Source: Methylophaga nitratireducenticrescens
GTDB lineage: Bacteria > Pseudomonadota > Gammaproteobacteria > Nitrosococcales > Methylophagaceae
Reading direction: 5' to 3'
DNA: 64,000 nt
Assembly: GCF_000260985.4 (NCBI RefSeq)
Contig: NC_017857.3
Location: 620,001-684,000 of the forward strand
Shown: piece by piece, positions 17,015 to 26,417 of the stretch
Numbering within the stretch: the first letter of the stretch is position 1
Layout of the letters: the number at the start of each line of letters is the position of its first letter
Made by a program: the position numbers and the translations under genes
The notes under the pieces: model-generated
What the model was told of the DNA's origin: nothing
Database searches by the model: none
What the model saw: only the letters and a program-made list of their open reading frames with translations

Positions 17015-18391
17015 ATGCTGAATTTTTTATTAATTGAAGATGAAAGATTGTTTGCCAAATCTGTTAAGCGGAGGCTGGAACGAGAAGGCTATAAAGTCAA
17101 TATTGCCGATACTATTACTAACGGAGTGGTGTTGTTAAATAATGAACCCCCTGACGTATTGCTTCTGGATGTCAGACTACCGGATGGAAATGGCTTGGAT
17201 GTATTAAACGCTATCCGAGTGGATGGCCACTCACTGCAGAATCTGCCAGTGATTATGATGACAGCCTACGGAGAATTGGAGGATGCTGTTAATGCAATGA
17301 AATCTGGTGCTTCAGATTACCTCAAAAAGCCGGTAGATCTGGATGAACTGATGTTAACAATTGATAAAGTAGTTCATAACCATACTGTCAGTCGTCAACT
17401 GAGCTATGCGGAGCAACGTGCACAAAAAAACAATCAGCCTGTTAACCTAATTGGCAGTAGTCAACAGATTAGAGTTATCCGAAAGCAGGCAAAACAACTT
17501 GCAGAGCTTATGGCTAAAAATACTGACACAACGCCAGTAGCTCTGATTAATGGTGAAACTGGCACCGGCAAAGGCTTGTTGGCCAGATATTTTCATCAAA
17601 TGAGCCAGCGTCATGATCGGCCTTTTGTACAAGTGGATTGTGCGACCTTACATGAAAATTCTGTCGAGGTTGAGCTATTTGGTCAGGAGGCTTTTGTTGA
17701 GCAAGGTATGGTAAAAGCCCATCCTGGCCTGATTGAGATGGCTGAGGACGGAACATTATTTCTGGATGAGATAGCAGCACTATCACTTTCAGCTCAAACA
17801 AAATTACTTAATATTATAGAGCGTCGTTTTTTACGCAGACTTGGTTCAACTAAAGAAATACCGGTTAATGCGCATGTAATTGCTGCTACCAATCGGAATC
17901 TTAATAAAATGGTAGTTGACGGTGAGTTTCGTGCCGATCTGTATTTTCGGTTGAATGTCGTCGAGATAGAATTACCACCTTTGAGACATCGACGACAGGA
18001 TATCGCAGAGTTGGCGCAATTTTTTATTGAGCAATTTGCTAAACGCTATCGAATGGAACCGCCAAGAATAGCTATTGATGCCATGCAGCAAATGCAGAAA
18101 TATGAGTGGCCGGGGAATATCAGAGAACTTGAAAATGTACTTGAACGCGCGGTTATGCTCTGTAAAAACGGGTTGATTGAATATGCAGATGTTTCATTAA
18201 CTCCTTTCAGCAGTTTGCATCAAAGCAATGCAGCTCTATCGGAACTGGATAACCTGACTCTGGAGCAAGTCGAAAAATACTTATTGGAGATTGCGCTAAA
18301 GCGCTGTTCTGGGAATGTTTCAAGAGCAGCGAGACAACTTGGGTTAACACGAATGGCAATGCGTTATCGCATGGAGAAGCATAAGCTGTAA
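17015..18391 (+). CDS. NtrC-like response regulator lacking GAFTGA
   Basis: 458 residues from ATG 17015 (MLNFLLIEDE); in-frame TTG 16970 and ATG 16976 would add 15 or 13 poorly conserved residues. The receiver domain has phospho-acceptor D52, T83 and K104. The AAA domain has Walker A GETGTGKG at 180-187 and Walker B GTLFLDE at 246-252. A Fis-type helix-turn-helix ends the protein. The loop that contacts sigma-54, normally GAFTGA, is replaced by GQEAFVEQGMVKAHPG at about 223-238. Enhancer-binding proteins without this motif do not activate sigma-54 in known cases, so it may be a repressor or a sigma-70-type regulator. It probably pairs with the kinase just upstream. Confidence 0.88.
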   Translation: MLNFLLIEDERLFAKSVKRRLEREGYKVNIADTITNGVVLLNNEPPDVLLLDVRLPDGNGLDVLNAIRVDGHSLQNLPVIMMTAYGELEDAVNAMKSGASDYLKKPVDLDELMLTIDKVVHNHTVSRQLSYAEQRAQKNNQPVNLIGSSQQIRVIRKQAKQLAELMAKNTDTTPVALINGETGTGKGLLARYFHQMSQRHDRPFVQVDCATLHENSVEVELFGQEAFVEQGMVKAHPGLIEMAEDGTLFLDEIAALSLSAQTKLLNIIERRFLRRLGSTKEIPVNAHVIAATNRNLNKMVVDGEFRADLYFRLNVVEIELPPLRHRRQDIAELAQFFIEQFAKRYRMEPPRIAIDAMQQMQKYEWPGNIRELENVLERAVMLCKNGLIEYADVSLTPFSSLHQSNAALSELDNLTLEQVEKYLLEIALKRCSGNVSRAARQLGLTRMAMRYRMEKHKL

Positions 18392-18392
18392 C

Positions 18393-18800
18393 TTATTTGA
18401 CCAGTTTTAAACTTGGTTTACCGTTGGGTTTTTTTGTTGGTGTTGTGGATGGTTCAGTCGTATCAGGGGGAGACGGCGGAGTATGGTCTTCTTCAGGAAA
18501 AAACATACCTTCATTATTTTCTTTACCATAGATTGCCTGAATGGCAATCACGGGTATAAATAAATCCATCGCTTTGCCAGAAAATCTTGCCGAAAAGGAA
18601 ACCCGGGCATTGTCCATATTCAATCCATTAATAGCATCAGGAGCCAGATTAAGAACGATACGGGCATCACGAATGTACTGTTCTGGAACTACAACCCCTT
18701 CATTGTCAGTATTAACTAATAAATAGGGTGTGCATCCATTGTCTAGTAACCATTGATAAATTGCTCTTATCAGGTAAGGCTTTTGTGAAGACATACTCAT
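18393..18800 (-). CDS. sspB: ClpXP adaptor / stringent starvation protein B
   Basis: 135 residues. The N-terminal SspB fold (KPYLIRAIYQWLLDNGCTPYL) binds ssrA-tagged peptides; the acidic Pro/Thr-rich linker ends in a basic tail, GKPSLKLVK, the ClpX-binding end. SspB delivers ssrA-tagged proteins to ClpXP. It is downstream of sspA in the same leftward unit, separated by 3 bases. Its stop codon nearly meets that of the convergent regulator gene (1-base gap). Confidence 0.93.
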   Translation of the reverse strand: MSMSSQKPYLIRAIYQWLLDNGCTPYLLVNTDNEGVVVPEQYIRDARIVLNLAPDAINGLNMDNARVSFSARFSGKAMDLFIPVIAIQAIYGKENNEGMFFPEEDHTPPSPPDTTEPSTTPTKKPNGKPSLKLVK

Positions 18801-18803
18801 TAT

Positions 18804-19430
18804 TTAGCGCATTCCTTTCTCAGAAGCACTCAGACTTGCTTGAAAGGTTTGTCGTTGAAAGACTCTTTGTGCATAACGTTCAATCGCTTTGGCTGAATCA
18901 GGTAGCTTTATACCCAAATAAGGTAATCTCCACAATAAAGGAGCGATATAACAATCAATCAAAGAAAATTCATCACTCATCAGAAAGTCATTTTGTTCAA
19001 ACAGGGGGGCCAGAACAGTCAGATCTTCACGTAAGGTCTTTTTGGCCTTGGTTGCCGGGGATTTCTCCCGTTCAGATAACTGAGGCCACATTGAAAACCA
19101 ATCGGTTTCCAGACGATGCAGCATCAGTCGCATTTGAGCTCTGGCACCAGGGTCATTAGGCATTAAAGACGGATGTGGAAAACGCTCGTCAAGATATTCC
19201 ATAATGATCCGTGAATGGAAAATCACAATATCACGATCAAATAATGTCGGGCCGTAAGCGTATGGGTTTGCTGAAGCGACCTCTTCAGGCCAATGACCAT
19301 CAGTAAGATAGACAATTTGACAATCAATTTGTTTTTCTTGAACTACGATACGGGTTTGATGGCTGAATGGACATTGTACGTCAGAGTACAATGTCATCAG
19401 CGGTTTACGATTACGTGTTGTCATTAGCAA
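18804..19430 (-). CDS. sspA: Stringent starvation protein A
   Basis: 208 residues with a glutathione-transferase-like fold: thioredoxin-like N domain (LYSDVQCPFSHQTRIVVQEK), then an all-helical C domain. SspA binds RNA polymerase and adjusts transcription in starvation. It follows the cytochrome c1 gene by 26 bases, the usual petABC-sspAB arrangement in gammaproteobacteria. The exact ATG could be the first (MLMTTRN) or third codon. Confidence 0.92.
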   Translation of the reverse strand: MLMTTRNRKPLMTLYSDVQCPFSHQTRIVVQEKQIDCQIVYLTDGHWPEEVASANPYAYGPTLFDRDIVIFHSRIIMEYLDERFPHPSLMPNDPGARAQMRLMLHRLETDWFSMWPQLSEREKSPATKAKKTLREDLTVLAPLFEQNDFLMSDEFSLIDCYIAPLLWRLPYLGIKLPDSAKAIERYAQRVFQRQTFQASLSASEKGMR

Positions 19431-19456
19431 TACTGCTTATGTGTTGGAATGTAGCG

Positions 19457-20167
19457 TTAGTGAACGTCTTTCCAGTAAGCTTTTTTCAGTGCCAGCGCGA
19501 TAACAAAGAAAATCGCAAGGTAGAGTAAAACCCATTTTCCAAGCGCTAAGCGTTGTAATTTTGATGGTTCACTGATATAGGCAAGAAAGTTGACCAGATC
19601 TCGGGCCATCATATCGTATTCCCGAGGAGTCAGTTCGCCTTCTTGTGCAACAGTCAGATGGCCTTGCTCATCAATCGTCTGATACCCCTGCTGTTCCCAA
19701 AGAATATGCGGCATGCCTACATCCTTAAAAGCAAGGTTATTGGTTCCCATTGGGTGGCTATCATCAAGATAAAAGGTACGCAAGTATGTGTATAACCAGT
19801 CTGTGCCTCTGGCACGTGCAATCACTGATAAATCAGCTGGCATTACACCAAACCAACGTTTGGCATCTTCAGGTCGCATAGCGATTTTCATGGTGTCACC
19901 GATTTTATCGGTGGTAAACATCAAATTATCAGCAACTTGATCATCTGTAAGACCTAAATCTTTGGCCATACGGTTATAACGCATTAACGATGCACCATGA
20001 CAGCTCAAACAATAGTTTACAAACGTATGTGCCCCACGTTGTAATGACGCATTATCGGTTAAATCAATATCTACCTTATCCAGCTTTGATGACGGACCCG
20101 CTGCAAAAGCGAGCGTCGAGAACAGACTGAATATCGAAACGAAAGCAGCAAAAATCAGATTTCTCAT
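19457..20167 (-). CDS. petC: Cytochrome c1 of the bc1 complex
   Basis: 236 residues. It has a signal peptide (to about AFA, residue 23), haem-binding CLSCH near residues 53-57, the cytochrome c1 segment RYNRMAKDLGL, and a C-terminal membrane anchor (LGKWVLLYLAIFFVIAL). It carries electrons from the Rieske centre to soluble cytochromes or cupredoxins. Its start overlaps the cytochrome b stop by 4 bases (ATGA). Confidence 0.95.
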   Translation of the reverse strand: MRNLIFAAFVSIFSLFSTLAFAAGPSSKLDKVDIDLTDNASLQRGAHTFVNYCLSCHGASLMRYNRMAKDLGLTDDQVADNLMFTTDKIGDTMKIAMRPEDAKRWFGVMPADLSVIARARGTDWLYTYLRTFYLDDSHPMGTNNLAFKDVGMPHILWEQQGYQTIDEQGHLTVAQEGELTPREYDMMARDLVNFLAYISEPSKLQRLALGKWVLLYLAIFFVIALALKKAYWKDVH

Positions 20168-21375
20168 TTGTAAGTCACCCTTTCTGGTACAGGTTTATCT
20201 TTATCAATTTTTGTGTAAATCGGCATTAGAAGAAAGAAAGCAAAATACAGAACCGTACATATCTGTGCCAGCAAAGTATAAAGCGACGTCGCAGGCTGAG
20301 TGCCTAAATATCCTAGCGACAAAAAGCTAATCACAAACACCACTAAAGCAGTGCGGAAATAAGGACCTCTGTACCGAATTGAACGGGTTTTACTACGGTC
20401 CAGCCATGGTAAAAGGAACAGCATAACAATCGCTGATCCCATAGCTATAACGCCGATTAATTTGTCTGGAACGGCACGTAAAATGGCATAAAAGGGTGTG
20501 AAATACCACACAGGAACGATATGCTCAGGGGTTTTAAGTGGGTCAGCCGGTACAAAGTTGTCTTTCTCTAGGAACCAGCCACCAAACTCTGGCATATAGA
20601 ATAAAACCAGTGAAAATATAAATAGGAATACCACAACACCCACGAGATCTTTCACTGTGTAATAAGGGTGAAAGGGGATACCATCTAACGGTTTGCCATT
20701 CTTATCTTTATTTTTCTTAATTTCGACACCATCAGGGTTGTTGGAGCCAACCTCATGAAGCGCCAGAATATGGGCTACAACTAAACCTAATAACACAATT
20801 GGCAATGCAATAACATGCATAGCAAAAAAACGGTTCAAAGTGGCATCGGCGACAACGTAATCACCCCGAATCCAAAGCGCCAAATCTTCACCAATAACCG
20901 GTAAGGCACCAAATAAGGAGGTAATAACCTGAGCACCCCAGTAAGACATTTGACCCCAAGGTAACAGATAACCCATAAAGGCCTCAGCCATTAATACGAG
21001 ATAAATCAGCATGCCAAAAATCCATATCAGCTCTCGTGGTTGCTTGTAAGACCCATATAATAAGCCGCGGAACATGTGAAGATAAACGACAACGAAGAAT
21101 GCCGAGGCTCCAGTTGAATGCAAATAGCGGATTAACCAGCCCCATTCTACGTCACGCATGATATATTCAACCGACGCAAAAGCCAGCTTTGCATCCGGTT
21201 TGTAGTTCATGGTTAAAAATATACCGGTTACGATTTGCAGAACCAGTATCAATAAGGCTAAAGAACCGAAAAAGTACCAGAAGTTAAAGTTTTTCGGTGC
21301 GTAATATTCTGAAAGGTGTTCTTTCCACATTTTTGTTGCGGGAAAGCGGTCATCAATCCAATCCATCATAGACAT
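20164..21375 (-). CDS. petB: Cytochrome b of the bc1 complex
   Basis: 403 residues with eight to nine membrane segments. Haem-ligand His residues lie in helices B and D (YLHSTGASAFF..LHMFRG and FAMHVIALPIVL..AHILALHEVG), and the Qo-site motif is PVWYF (PEHIVPVWYFTPFYAILRA). It is the quinol-oxidising core. Its ATG overlaps the stop of the Rieske gene by 1 base (TAATG), so the three pet genes form one tightly coupled operon. Confidence 0.96.
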   Translation of the reverse strand: MSMMDWIDDRFPATKMWKEHLSEYYAPKNFNFWYFFGSLALLILVLQIVTGIFLTMNYKPDAKLAFASVEYIMRDVEWGWLIRYLHSTGASAFFVVVYLHMFRGLLYGSYKQPRELIWIFGMLIYLVLMAEAFMGYLLPWGQMSYWGAQVITSLFGALPVIGEDLALWIRGDYVVADATLNRFFAMHVIALPIVLLGLVVAHILALHEVGSNNPDGVEIKKNKDKNGKPLDGIPFHPYYTVKDLVGVVVFLFIFSLVLFYMPEFGGWFLEKDNFVPADPLKTPEHIVPVWYFTPFYAILRAVPDKLIGVIAMGSAIVMLFLLPWLDRSKTRSIRYRGPYFRTALVVFVISFLSLGYLGTQPATSLYTLLAQICTVLYFAFFLLMPIYTKIDKDKPVPERVTYK

Positions 21376-21968
21376 TATGCAGCTCCTTGGGCGTGTTCAC
21401 CAACAATTACAATATTGTCACCCTGAAAATGATAAGGTGGCACTTCGAGATTTGTTGGAGCAGGGACCCCTTGATAAACGCGTCCAGCCATATCAAACCG
21501 AGAACCATGACATGGGCAGAAAAAGCCACCTTTCCAATCATCACCTAGATCCGCGGGAGCAATTTCAGGCCGATAAGTTGGCGAGCATCCCAAATGCGTG
21601 CAAATACCAACCATAACCATTATTTCATCACGAATTGAACGCGTTTCATTTTGACAATATTCTGGCTGTTGAGCTACTTCGCTTTGAGGATCACGAAGTT
21701 CATCGTCCAAAGTTGGTAACGTTTCTAACACTTCTGTTGTACGACGAAAAACCCAAACCGGTTTGCCTCGCCACTCAACTGTTAATAATTGGCCTAGTTC
21801 GAGCTGACTTATATCAATCTGTACTGGGGCTCCGGCCGCTTCTGCTTTAGCGCTGGGCGCAACAGAAGATACAAAGGGAATGGCAACAGCCACTGCACCG
21901 GCACCGCCTACTACACTAGCGGCGGCCGTTAAAAACCGTCTTTTACCAGTATCTATAGAATTGTTCAT
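21375..21968 (-). CDS. petA: Rieske iron-sulfur protein of the bc1 complex
   Basis: 197 residues. A twin-arginine-like N terminus (KRRFLTAAASVVGG) with a membrane anchor precedes the 2Fe-2S domain with CTHLGC and CPCHGSRF, giving two Cys and two His ligands. It moves electrons from quinol to cytochrome c1. It is the first gene of petABC-sspAB; the leader upstream contains a perfect 34-bp palindrome. Confidence 0.95.
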   Translation of the reverse strand: MNNSIDTGKRRFLTAAASVVGGAGAVAVAIPFVSSVAPSAKAEAAGAPVQIDISQLELGQLLTVEWRGKPVWVFRRTTEVLETLPTLDDELRDPQSEVAQQPEYCQNETRSIRDEIMVMVGICTHLGCSPTYRPEIAPADLGDDWKGGFFCPCHGSRFDMAGRVYQGVPAPTNLEVPPYHFQGDNIVIVGEHAQGAA

Positions 21969-22011
21969 CAGATGAATATCCCCTGATATATTATTTGATG
22001 TTTAATATAAA

Positions 22012-22045
22012 TTCAGCAAACACCTAAGCTTAGGTGTTTGCTGAA
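22012..22045. promoter_or_regulatory. Perfect 34-bp palindrome upstream of petA
   Basis: Arm TTCAGCAAACACCTAAG (22012-22028) is followed without spacer by its exact reverse complement (22029-22045). It lies 44 bases upstream of petA and about 40 bases below the pseudoazurin terminator. Perfect symmetry with no loop fits a dimeric regulator site. It could also form a very stable hairpin in a pet leader RNA, or add to termination. Confidence 0.6.
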
Positions 22046-22086
22046 AAACCAAAAGATTTTAGCATAAGTTAAATGTTTTGGATCAA

Positions 22087-22115
22087 AAAAGCCCGCACAA
22101 TTAATACGGGCTTTT
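22087..22115 (-). terminator. Terminator of pseudoazurin gene
   Basis: Stem AAAAGCCCG / CGGGCTTTT with an 11-base loop, 25 bases after the pseudoazurin stop. On the minus strand it is followed by six T. Confidence 0.85.
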
Positions 22116-22139
22116 AGCTTAGCTTAAACGATTGAATAT

Positions 22140-22586
22140 TTACTCCGCAGTCGCTTGCTGGACTTTTTTAACCAGACGTTTTAAAGCGCCCTTTGGCTTT
22201 GCGTCGACATAGGATTGTAAATTAGTTGCTTCACCTACAATGATTGCTCCGCCCATACCAGCACCCCAATGTGGATCACATTTATACAGGTAAACGCCTT
22301 CAACAGTTAAGGGTTGTGTTTGATAGTTCTCCCCCATTTGAGACATAAAACCTTCAGCGCCTTCTGGAATATAATCAGTTGCACCATCTTTAGTAACAAA
22401 TTTGGTGTTGACTAAATGGCCACTCATTGTGTCCCAAGATACGGTATCACCTGGTTGGATTTTGATAACCATTGGGTCAAAAGATGTCAATGATGCTGAA
22501 ACAACATGATTTTCAGCCATTACAGTTGCAGAAAACAAAGATGCGGCACCTAAAGCAGCAGCAATTAGTGGTTTGCCATATTTCAT
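22140..22586 (-). CDS. Pseudoazurin (blue copper protein)
   Basis: 148 residues with a signal peptide (ATVMA, cleavage near residue 24). Type 1 copper ligands are visible: His in SGHLVNT, then Cys, His and Met in YKCDPHWGAGMGG. The C terminus is a lysine-rich helix (KGALKRLVKKVQQATAE), as in pseudoazurins. It carries single electrons in the periplasm, for example from cytochrome bc1 or c-type cytochromes to an oxidase or reductase. It is a single-gene unit with its own terminator and a long upstream region. Confidence 0.92.
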   Translation of the reverse strand: MKYGKPLIAAALGAASLFSATVMAENHVVSASLTSFDPMVIKIQPGDTVSWDTMSGHLVNTKFVTKDGATDYIPEGAEGFMSQMGENYQTQPLTVEGVYLYKCDPHWGAGMGGAIIVGEATNLQSYVDAKPKGALKRLVKKVQQATAE

Positions 22587-23617
22587 GAATATTTCCTCTC
22601 TATATTTGAGTTATTTTCCTCAGTGCGGCGCCAGTCTCCCATAACGAAACTGAACACACACTGAACACATTAAGCTGTTCGTCTTGACTTGCTTTTTTTA
22701 AGTAGTACAAGCACAAAACTGTGAAACTATATTGGTGATTTGTGGGATATGTCCATAGCTACTGGCATTTTTGTGTCAAATAACACAATTCTATTTCACA
22801 AAATTTGTCACTGATAACGGCTTAGATGAAAGAAAGCTAAAAAACAGGTTACAGATTTGGTACATGATAGTTTTGTAATTACCAGACATTAGCAAACGGA
22901 CACTTTAAAGCAAGGTTTGGTGTTTTTCCCATGTAAGTATTTAGCCTTGTGGCATAACTCTATGATGATAGTTTTCTCTTCTGTTGTAAGAACAATAAGC
23001 TGTTAGCAATGTGGTTTTATTAAACGAAGGCGTTTTTTGTAATGTGTATTGTGTCAATGCTATATTTTTTTCAACCAGAACTTTTCAAGCACGCTGTCCA
23101 CCGTCGTGATCATGGTGCCGTGAACTCCGCGAGTTTGACGTTGAAGGTGAAGCCATAAAGGTAGATGCTATTACCAACGATATGACTTACCGAACGATAA
23201 ATTGAGTTTGGCAGACAAAAAGCCATGTAAATCCTTAAAATTGCTACTGGGGAAATGCAGAAGACTTTAATTGTTTAAATAGCACAATTTTGTATAAAAA
23301 TTCCCTGAACTTGTGTGTCTATATATTCGCAGTGACGTAAGGCACTAATGAATGCAATGTTTCTGGATGAAGCAAAACGGGGACTAAGGTCTGTTGTAAA
23401 TGGCCATACTTAAAAATAAAAGACTGAAAAATGCCTTGCTAATTTTGAAGAGATTTTATAATGCCGGTTACGCTGGATTATCAGTGTATTAGTGAAAATG
23501 CCAAAGACTGAATTACTAAATTTTCGGTATAATCGGCTATTTTAAGCTTGAAACAAATATTTTTAGCCGCATTTATAAGCAGCGCTGTTTGTTGATTCAT
23601 TTTTAGGGAGTAACCTC
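22587..23617. other. 1 kb intergenic region without supported gene
   Basis: AT-rich, with stops in all frames. It must hold the pseudoazurin promoter (right of 22587) and the fmdB-like promoter (left of 23617). One small inverted motif, TTGTGT-6 bases-ACACAA at 22771-22788, may bind a regulator. A stretch near 23124-23205 reads as a short coding-like fragment (REFDVEGEAIKVDAITND) ending in TGA and may be the remains of a gene. Confidence 0.5.
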
Positions 23618-23884
23618 ATGCCGTTTTATGAATATCGCTGCGATGCCTGTAATCATAACTTTGAAGCGTTGCAAAAGATCAGTGATGATGCGTTGGTGGA
23701 TTGTCCAGCATGCCATCAACCCAATCTGAAAAAACTGATTTCAGCGGCGGGTTTTCGTCTTAAAGGTCAGGGCTGGTATGAAACAGATTTTAAATCGGGT
23801 TCAAAACGTAACCTTGCTGACAGCGGAACCTCTGACAGTTCAACTGCCGCTGCTCATACCTGTGGAACAGGATGCAGTCATTAA
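23618..23884 (+). CDS. FmdB-type zinc-ribbon protein
   Basis: 88 residues. The N-terminal zinc ribbon has two CxxC pairs (YRCDACNHNFE and VDCPACHQ), then KLISAAGFRLKGQGWY, typical of the FmdB/putative regulatory family. The C-terminal tail is low-complexity with C-GTGC-SH, possibly a third metal site. It is commonly found just before aspS. The precise function is not established. GGAG lies 9 bases before the ATG, and DUF502 follows 8 bases later. Confidence 0.88.
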   Translation: MPFYEYRCDACNHNFEALQKISDDALVDCPACHQPNLKKLISAAGFRLKGQGWYETDFKSGSKRNLADSGTSDSSTAAAHTCGTGCSH

Positions 23885-23892
23885 TAATTTAA

Positions 23893-24525
23893 ATGCGTAA
23901 ATATTTAATAGCGGGCCTTCTGGTCTGGATGCCGCTTGGGGTCACTTTTTTAGTGGTTCGGGCAATCGTTGGTTTTTTAGATAAAAGTCTGTTGCTGTTG
24001 CCGGATGCCTTTCAGCCAGATAGGTTGCTTGGTTTTCATATTCCCGGTTTGGGAGTGCTACTGGCGGTGGCACTGGTTTTAATCACCGGCATGATAATGG
24101 CCAATTTACTGGGACGTCGATTGGTGGCGTTCTGGGAATCATTACTGGCAAGAATCCCGCTGGTCAGAACGCTTTACTCAGCGGTTAAGCAAATTATGGA
24201 AGCGGTGCTGGCAACAGATGCCAAATCGTTTCGAAAAGTATTATTGGTGGAATATCCACGCAAAGGAGTCTGGAGCTTGGCTTTTATGACATCGGATGAT
24301 CTGGGTGAAGTGCAGGATAAAACTATTGCCAATGTCATCAGCGTGTTTATTCCGACCACACCAAATCCTACATCTGGGTTTGTGTTGATGGTGCCGGAGT
24401 CCGATGTTATTGAATTGGATATGGCGGTAGAAGAGGGGCTGAAAATGATTATTTCGATGGGCGTGGTGGTGCCAAACTCACAAGCCTATCAAAAGAAACG
24501 TCAGGATCAGCAGCTCACTGAATAG
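23893..24525 (+). CDS. DUF502 membrane protein
   Basis: 210 residues with two membrane segments (about 4-27 and 50-72), then a conserved cytoplasmic region (IPLVRTLYSAVKQIMEAV, PTTPNPTSGFVLMVP). This is the DUF502 family, of unknown function, often encoded between fmdB-like genes and aspS as here. It is probably co-transcribed with both. Confidence 0.9.
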   Translation: MRKYLIAGLLVWMPLGVTFLVVRAIVGFLDKSLLLLPDAFQPDRLLGFHIPGLGVLLAVALVLITGMIMANLLGRRLVAFWESLLARIPLVRTLYSAVKQIMEAVLATDAKSFRKVLLVEYPRKGVWSLAFMTSDDLGEVQDKTIANVISVFIPTTPNPTSGFVLMVPESDVIELDMAVEEGLKMIISMGVVVPNSQAYQKKRQDQQLTE

Positions 24526-24596
24526 AAAATTTCGGACACTTTTTATCCATATAAAAGGTGTAGTGTTAAACAGTATTTTTGGATGTTGGAATAATT

Positions 24597-26375
24597 ATGC
24601 GTAGCCATTACTGCGGCGATGTAAACGAATCTTTGATTGAACAAACGGTAAAAGTTGCAGGCTGGATGCATCGTCGCCGGGATCATGGTGGTGTTATCTT
24701 TATTGATTTACGAGACCGTGAAGGTCTGGTGCAAATCGTTTGTAATCCGGAAGATGCCGAAAGTTTTGCCGTGGCTGAAAAAGTTCGCAGTGAATATGTC
24801 TTGCAGATTGAAGGTGTGGTAAACCCGCGTCCAGCGGGCAGTGAAAATACTGATTTAAAAAGCGGCAAAATCGAAATTATTGCCAAGCGCGTGACTATTT
24901 TAAATAGCTCCGAAACGCCGCCGTTCCCATTGACTGAACAGGCTGAAGTTAATGAAGATATTCGGCTACGGCATCGTTATATCGATCTGCGTCGCCCGGA
25001 AATGCTGCAAAAGCTGCGTTTCCGTTCACAGATTATCCGTCAATTACGCCAGTATCTCGATAATCACGGCTTTATGGATATTGAAACACCTATCCTGACC
25101 AAAGCGACACCGGAAGGTGCCCGTGACTATCTGGTGCCAAGTCGCACCCATCCTGGTGATTTTTTTGCATTGCCACAGTCTCCACAGTTATTTAAACAAC
25201 TGCTGATGGTGGCCGGTATGGATCGCTATTACCAGGTTGTTCGTTGCTTCCGCGATGAAGATTTGCGTGCTGATCGCCAACCGGAATTCACCCAATTGGA
25301 TATTGAAACCTCTTTTGTCGAAGAAGAAGATTTAATGCAATTGATGGAAGAAATGATCCGCGATCTGTTTGCCAATGTATTAGAGCAACCGTTACCGAAT
25401 CCTTTCCCAAGAATGACCTATGCAGACGCCATGGATCGTTATGGCAGTGATAAACCGGATCTGCGAATTCCGTTAGAACTCGTTGATGTAAGTGATTTGA
25501 TGCAGGGTGTTGATTTTAAAGTCTTCTCTGCACCAGCCAATGATGAAAATGGACGTGTGGCTGCTTTACGCTTACCAGGTGGCAACTCTTTAAGCCGTAA
25601 AGAAATTGATGATTACACCAAATTTGTCAGCATCTACGGTGCAAAAGGTCTGGCTTACATTAAAGTGAATGATCTTGCGGCTGGCCGGGAAGGTTTGCAG
25701 TCACCTATTCTGAAATTTCTGCCGGATAATGTGGTTGATGCGATTCTGCAAAGAACGGCAGCTGAAACAGGTGATCTGGTGTTCTTTGGTGCCGATAAAG
25801 CTTCAGTTGTGAATGAATCTTTGGGTGCTTTACGTGTCAAAATTGGCCATGATTTAGATATGGTTGAACATGGCTGGCGCCCGTTATGGGTGGTTGAATT
25901 CCCAATGTTTGAATGGGATGACAAAACGCAGCGCTGGTATGCATTGCATCATCCTTTCACTGCGCCACGAGAGTCAGACATTGATCTATTAAGCAACGAT
26001 CCAGGTAAGTGTCTGTCTCGTGCATATGACATGGTATTAAACGGAACTGAGTTGGGCGGCGGTTCGATTCGTATCCATAAAACCGATGTGCAGCAGAAAG
26101 TATTTGAAATGCTGGGTATTCCTGCTGAAGAAGCGGAAGAGAAATTTGGCTTCCTGTTACAGGCATTGAAATATGGTTGTCCACCACATGGTGGTTTGGC
26201 ATTTGGTCTGGACCGTCTGGCGATGTTAATGACGGGCTCAGCATCGATTCGTGATGTAATGGCCTTCCCGAAAACACAGTCAGCGGCTTGTCTGTTAACC
26301 AATGCACCAAGCCACGTCAGTGATGAACAGTTGAAAGAATTGAATATTCGTCTGCGTAGAGTGCCAACAGCATAA
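24597..26375 (+). CDS. aspS: Aspartyl-tRNA synthetase
   Basis: 592 residues, class II bacterial type. An N-terminal anticodon-binding domain ([18 protein letters not shown]) precedes motif 2 ([18 protein letters not shown]), an inserted GAD domain, and motif 3 ([13 protein letters not shown]) near the C terminus. I chose ATG 24597 (MRSHYCGDV), preceded by TTGGA at 8 bases, over a TTG 18 bases upstream, because homologues begin at this point. Confidence 0.95.
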   Translation: MRSHYCGDVNESLIEQTVKVAGWMHRRRDHGGVIFIDLRDREGLVQIVCNPEDAESFAVAEKVRSEYVLQIEGVVNPRPAGSENTDLKSGKIEIIAKRVTILNSSETPPFPLTEQAEVNEDIRLRHRYIDLRRPEMLQKLRFRSQIIRQLRQYLDNHGFMDIETPILTKATPEGARDYLVPSRTHPGDFFALPQSPQLFKQLLMVAGMDRYYQVVRCFRDEDLRADRQPEFTQLDIETSFVEEEDLMQLMEEMIRDLFANVLEQPLPNPFPRMTYADAMDRYGSDKPDLRIPLELVDVSDLMQGVDFKVFSAPANDENGRVAALRLPGGNSLSRKEIDDYTKFVSIYGAKGLAYIKVNDLAAGREGLQSPILKFLPDNVVDAILQRTAAETGDLVFFGADKASVVNESLGALRVKIGHDLDMVEHGWRPLWVVEFPMFEWDDKTQRWYALHHPFTAPRESDIDLLSNDPGKCLSRAYDMVLNGTELGGGSIRIHKTDVQQKVFEMLGIPAEEAEEKFGFLLQALKYGCPPHGGLAFGLDRLAMLMTGSASIRDVMAFPKTQSAACLLTNAPSHVSDEQLKELNIRLRRVPTA

Positions 26376-26417
26376 GTCTGAGCAAAACAGCAATAGCGGA
26401 TTTAAGAGGAAAGCGAA

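Noticed and set aside
22771-22788. TTGTGT-6-ACACAA as an FNR/CRP-type site
   Set aside because: It does not match TTGAT-4-ATCAA or TGTGA-6-TCACA well enough; only a generic inverted repeat can be claimed.
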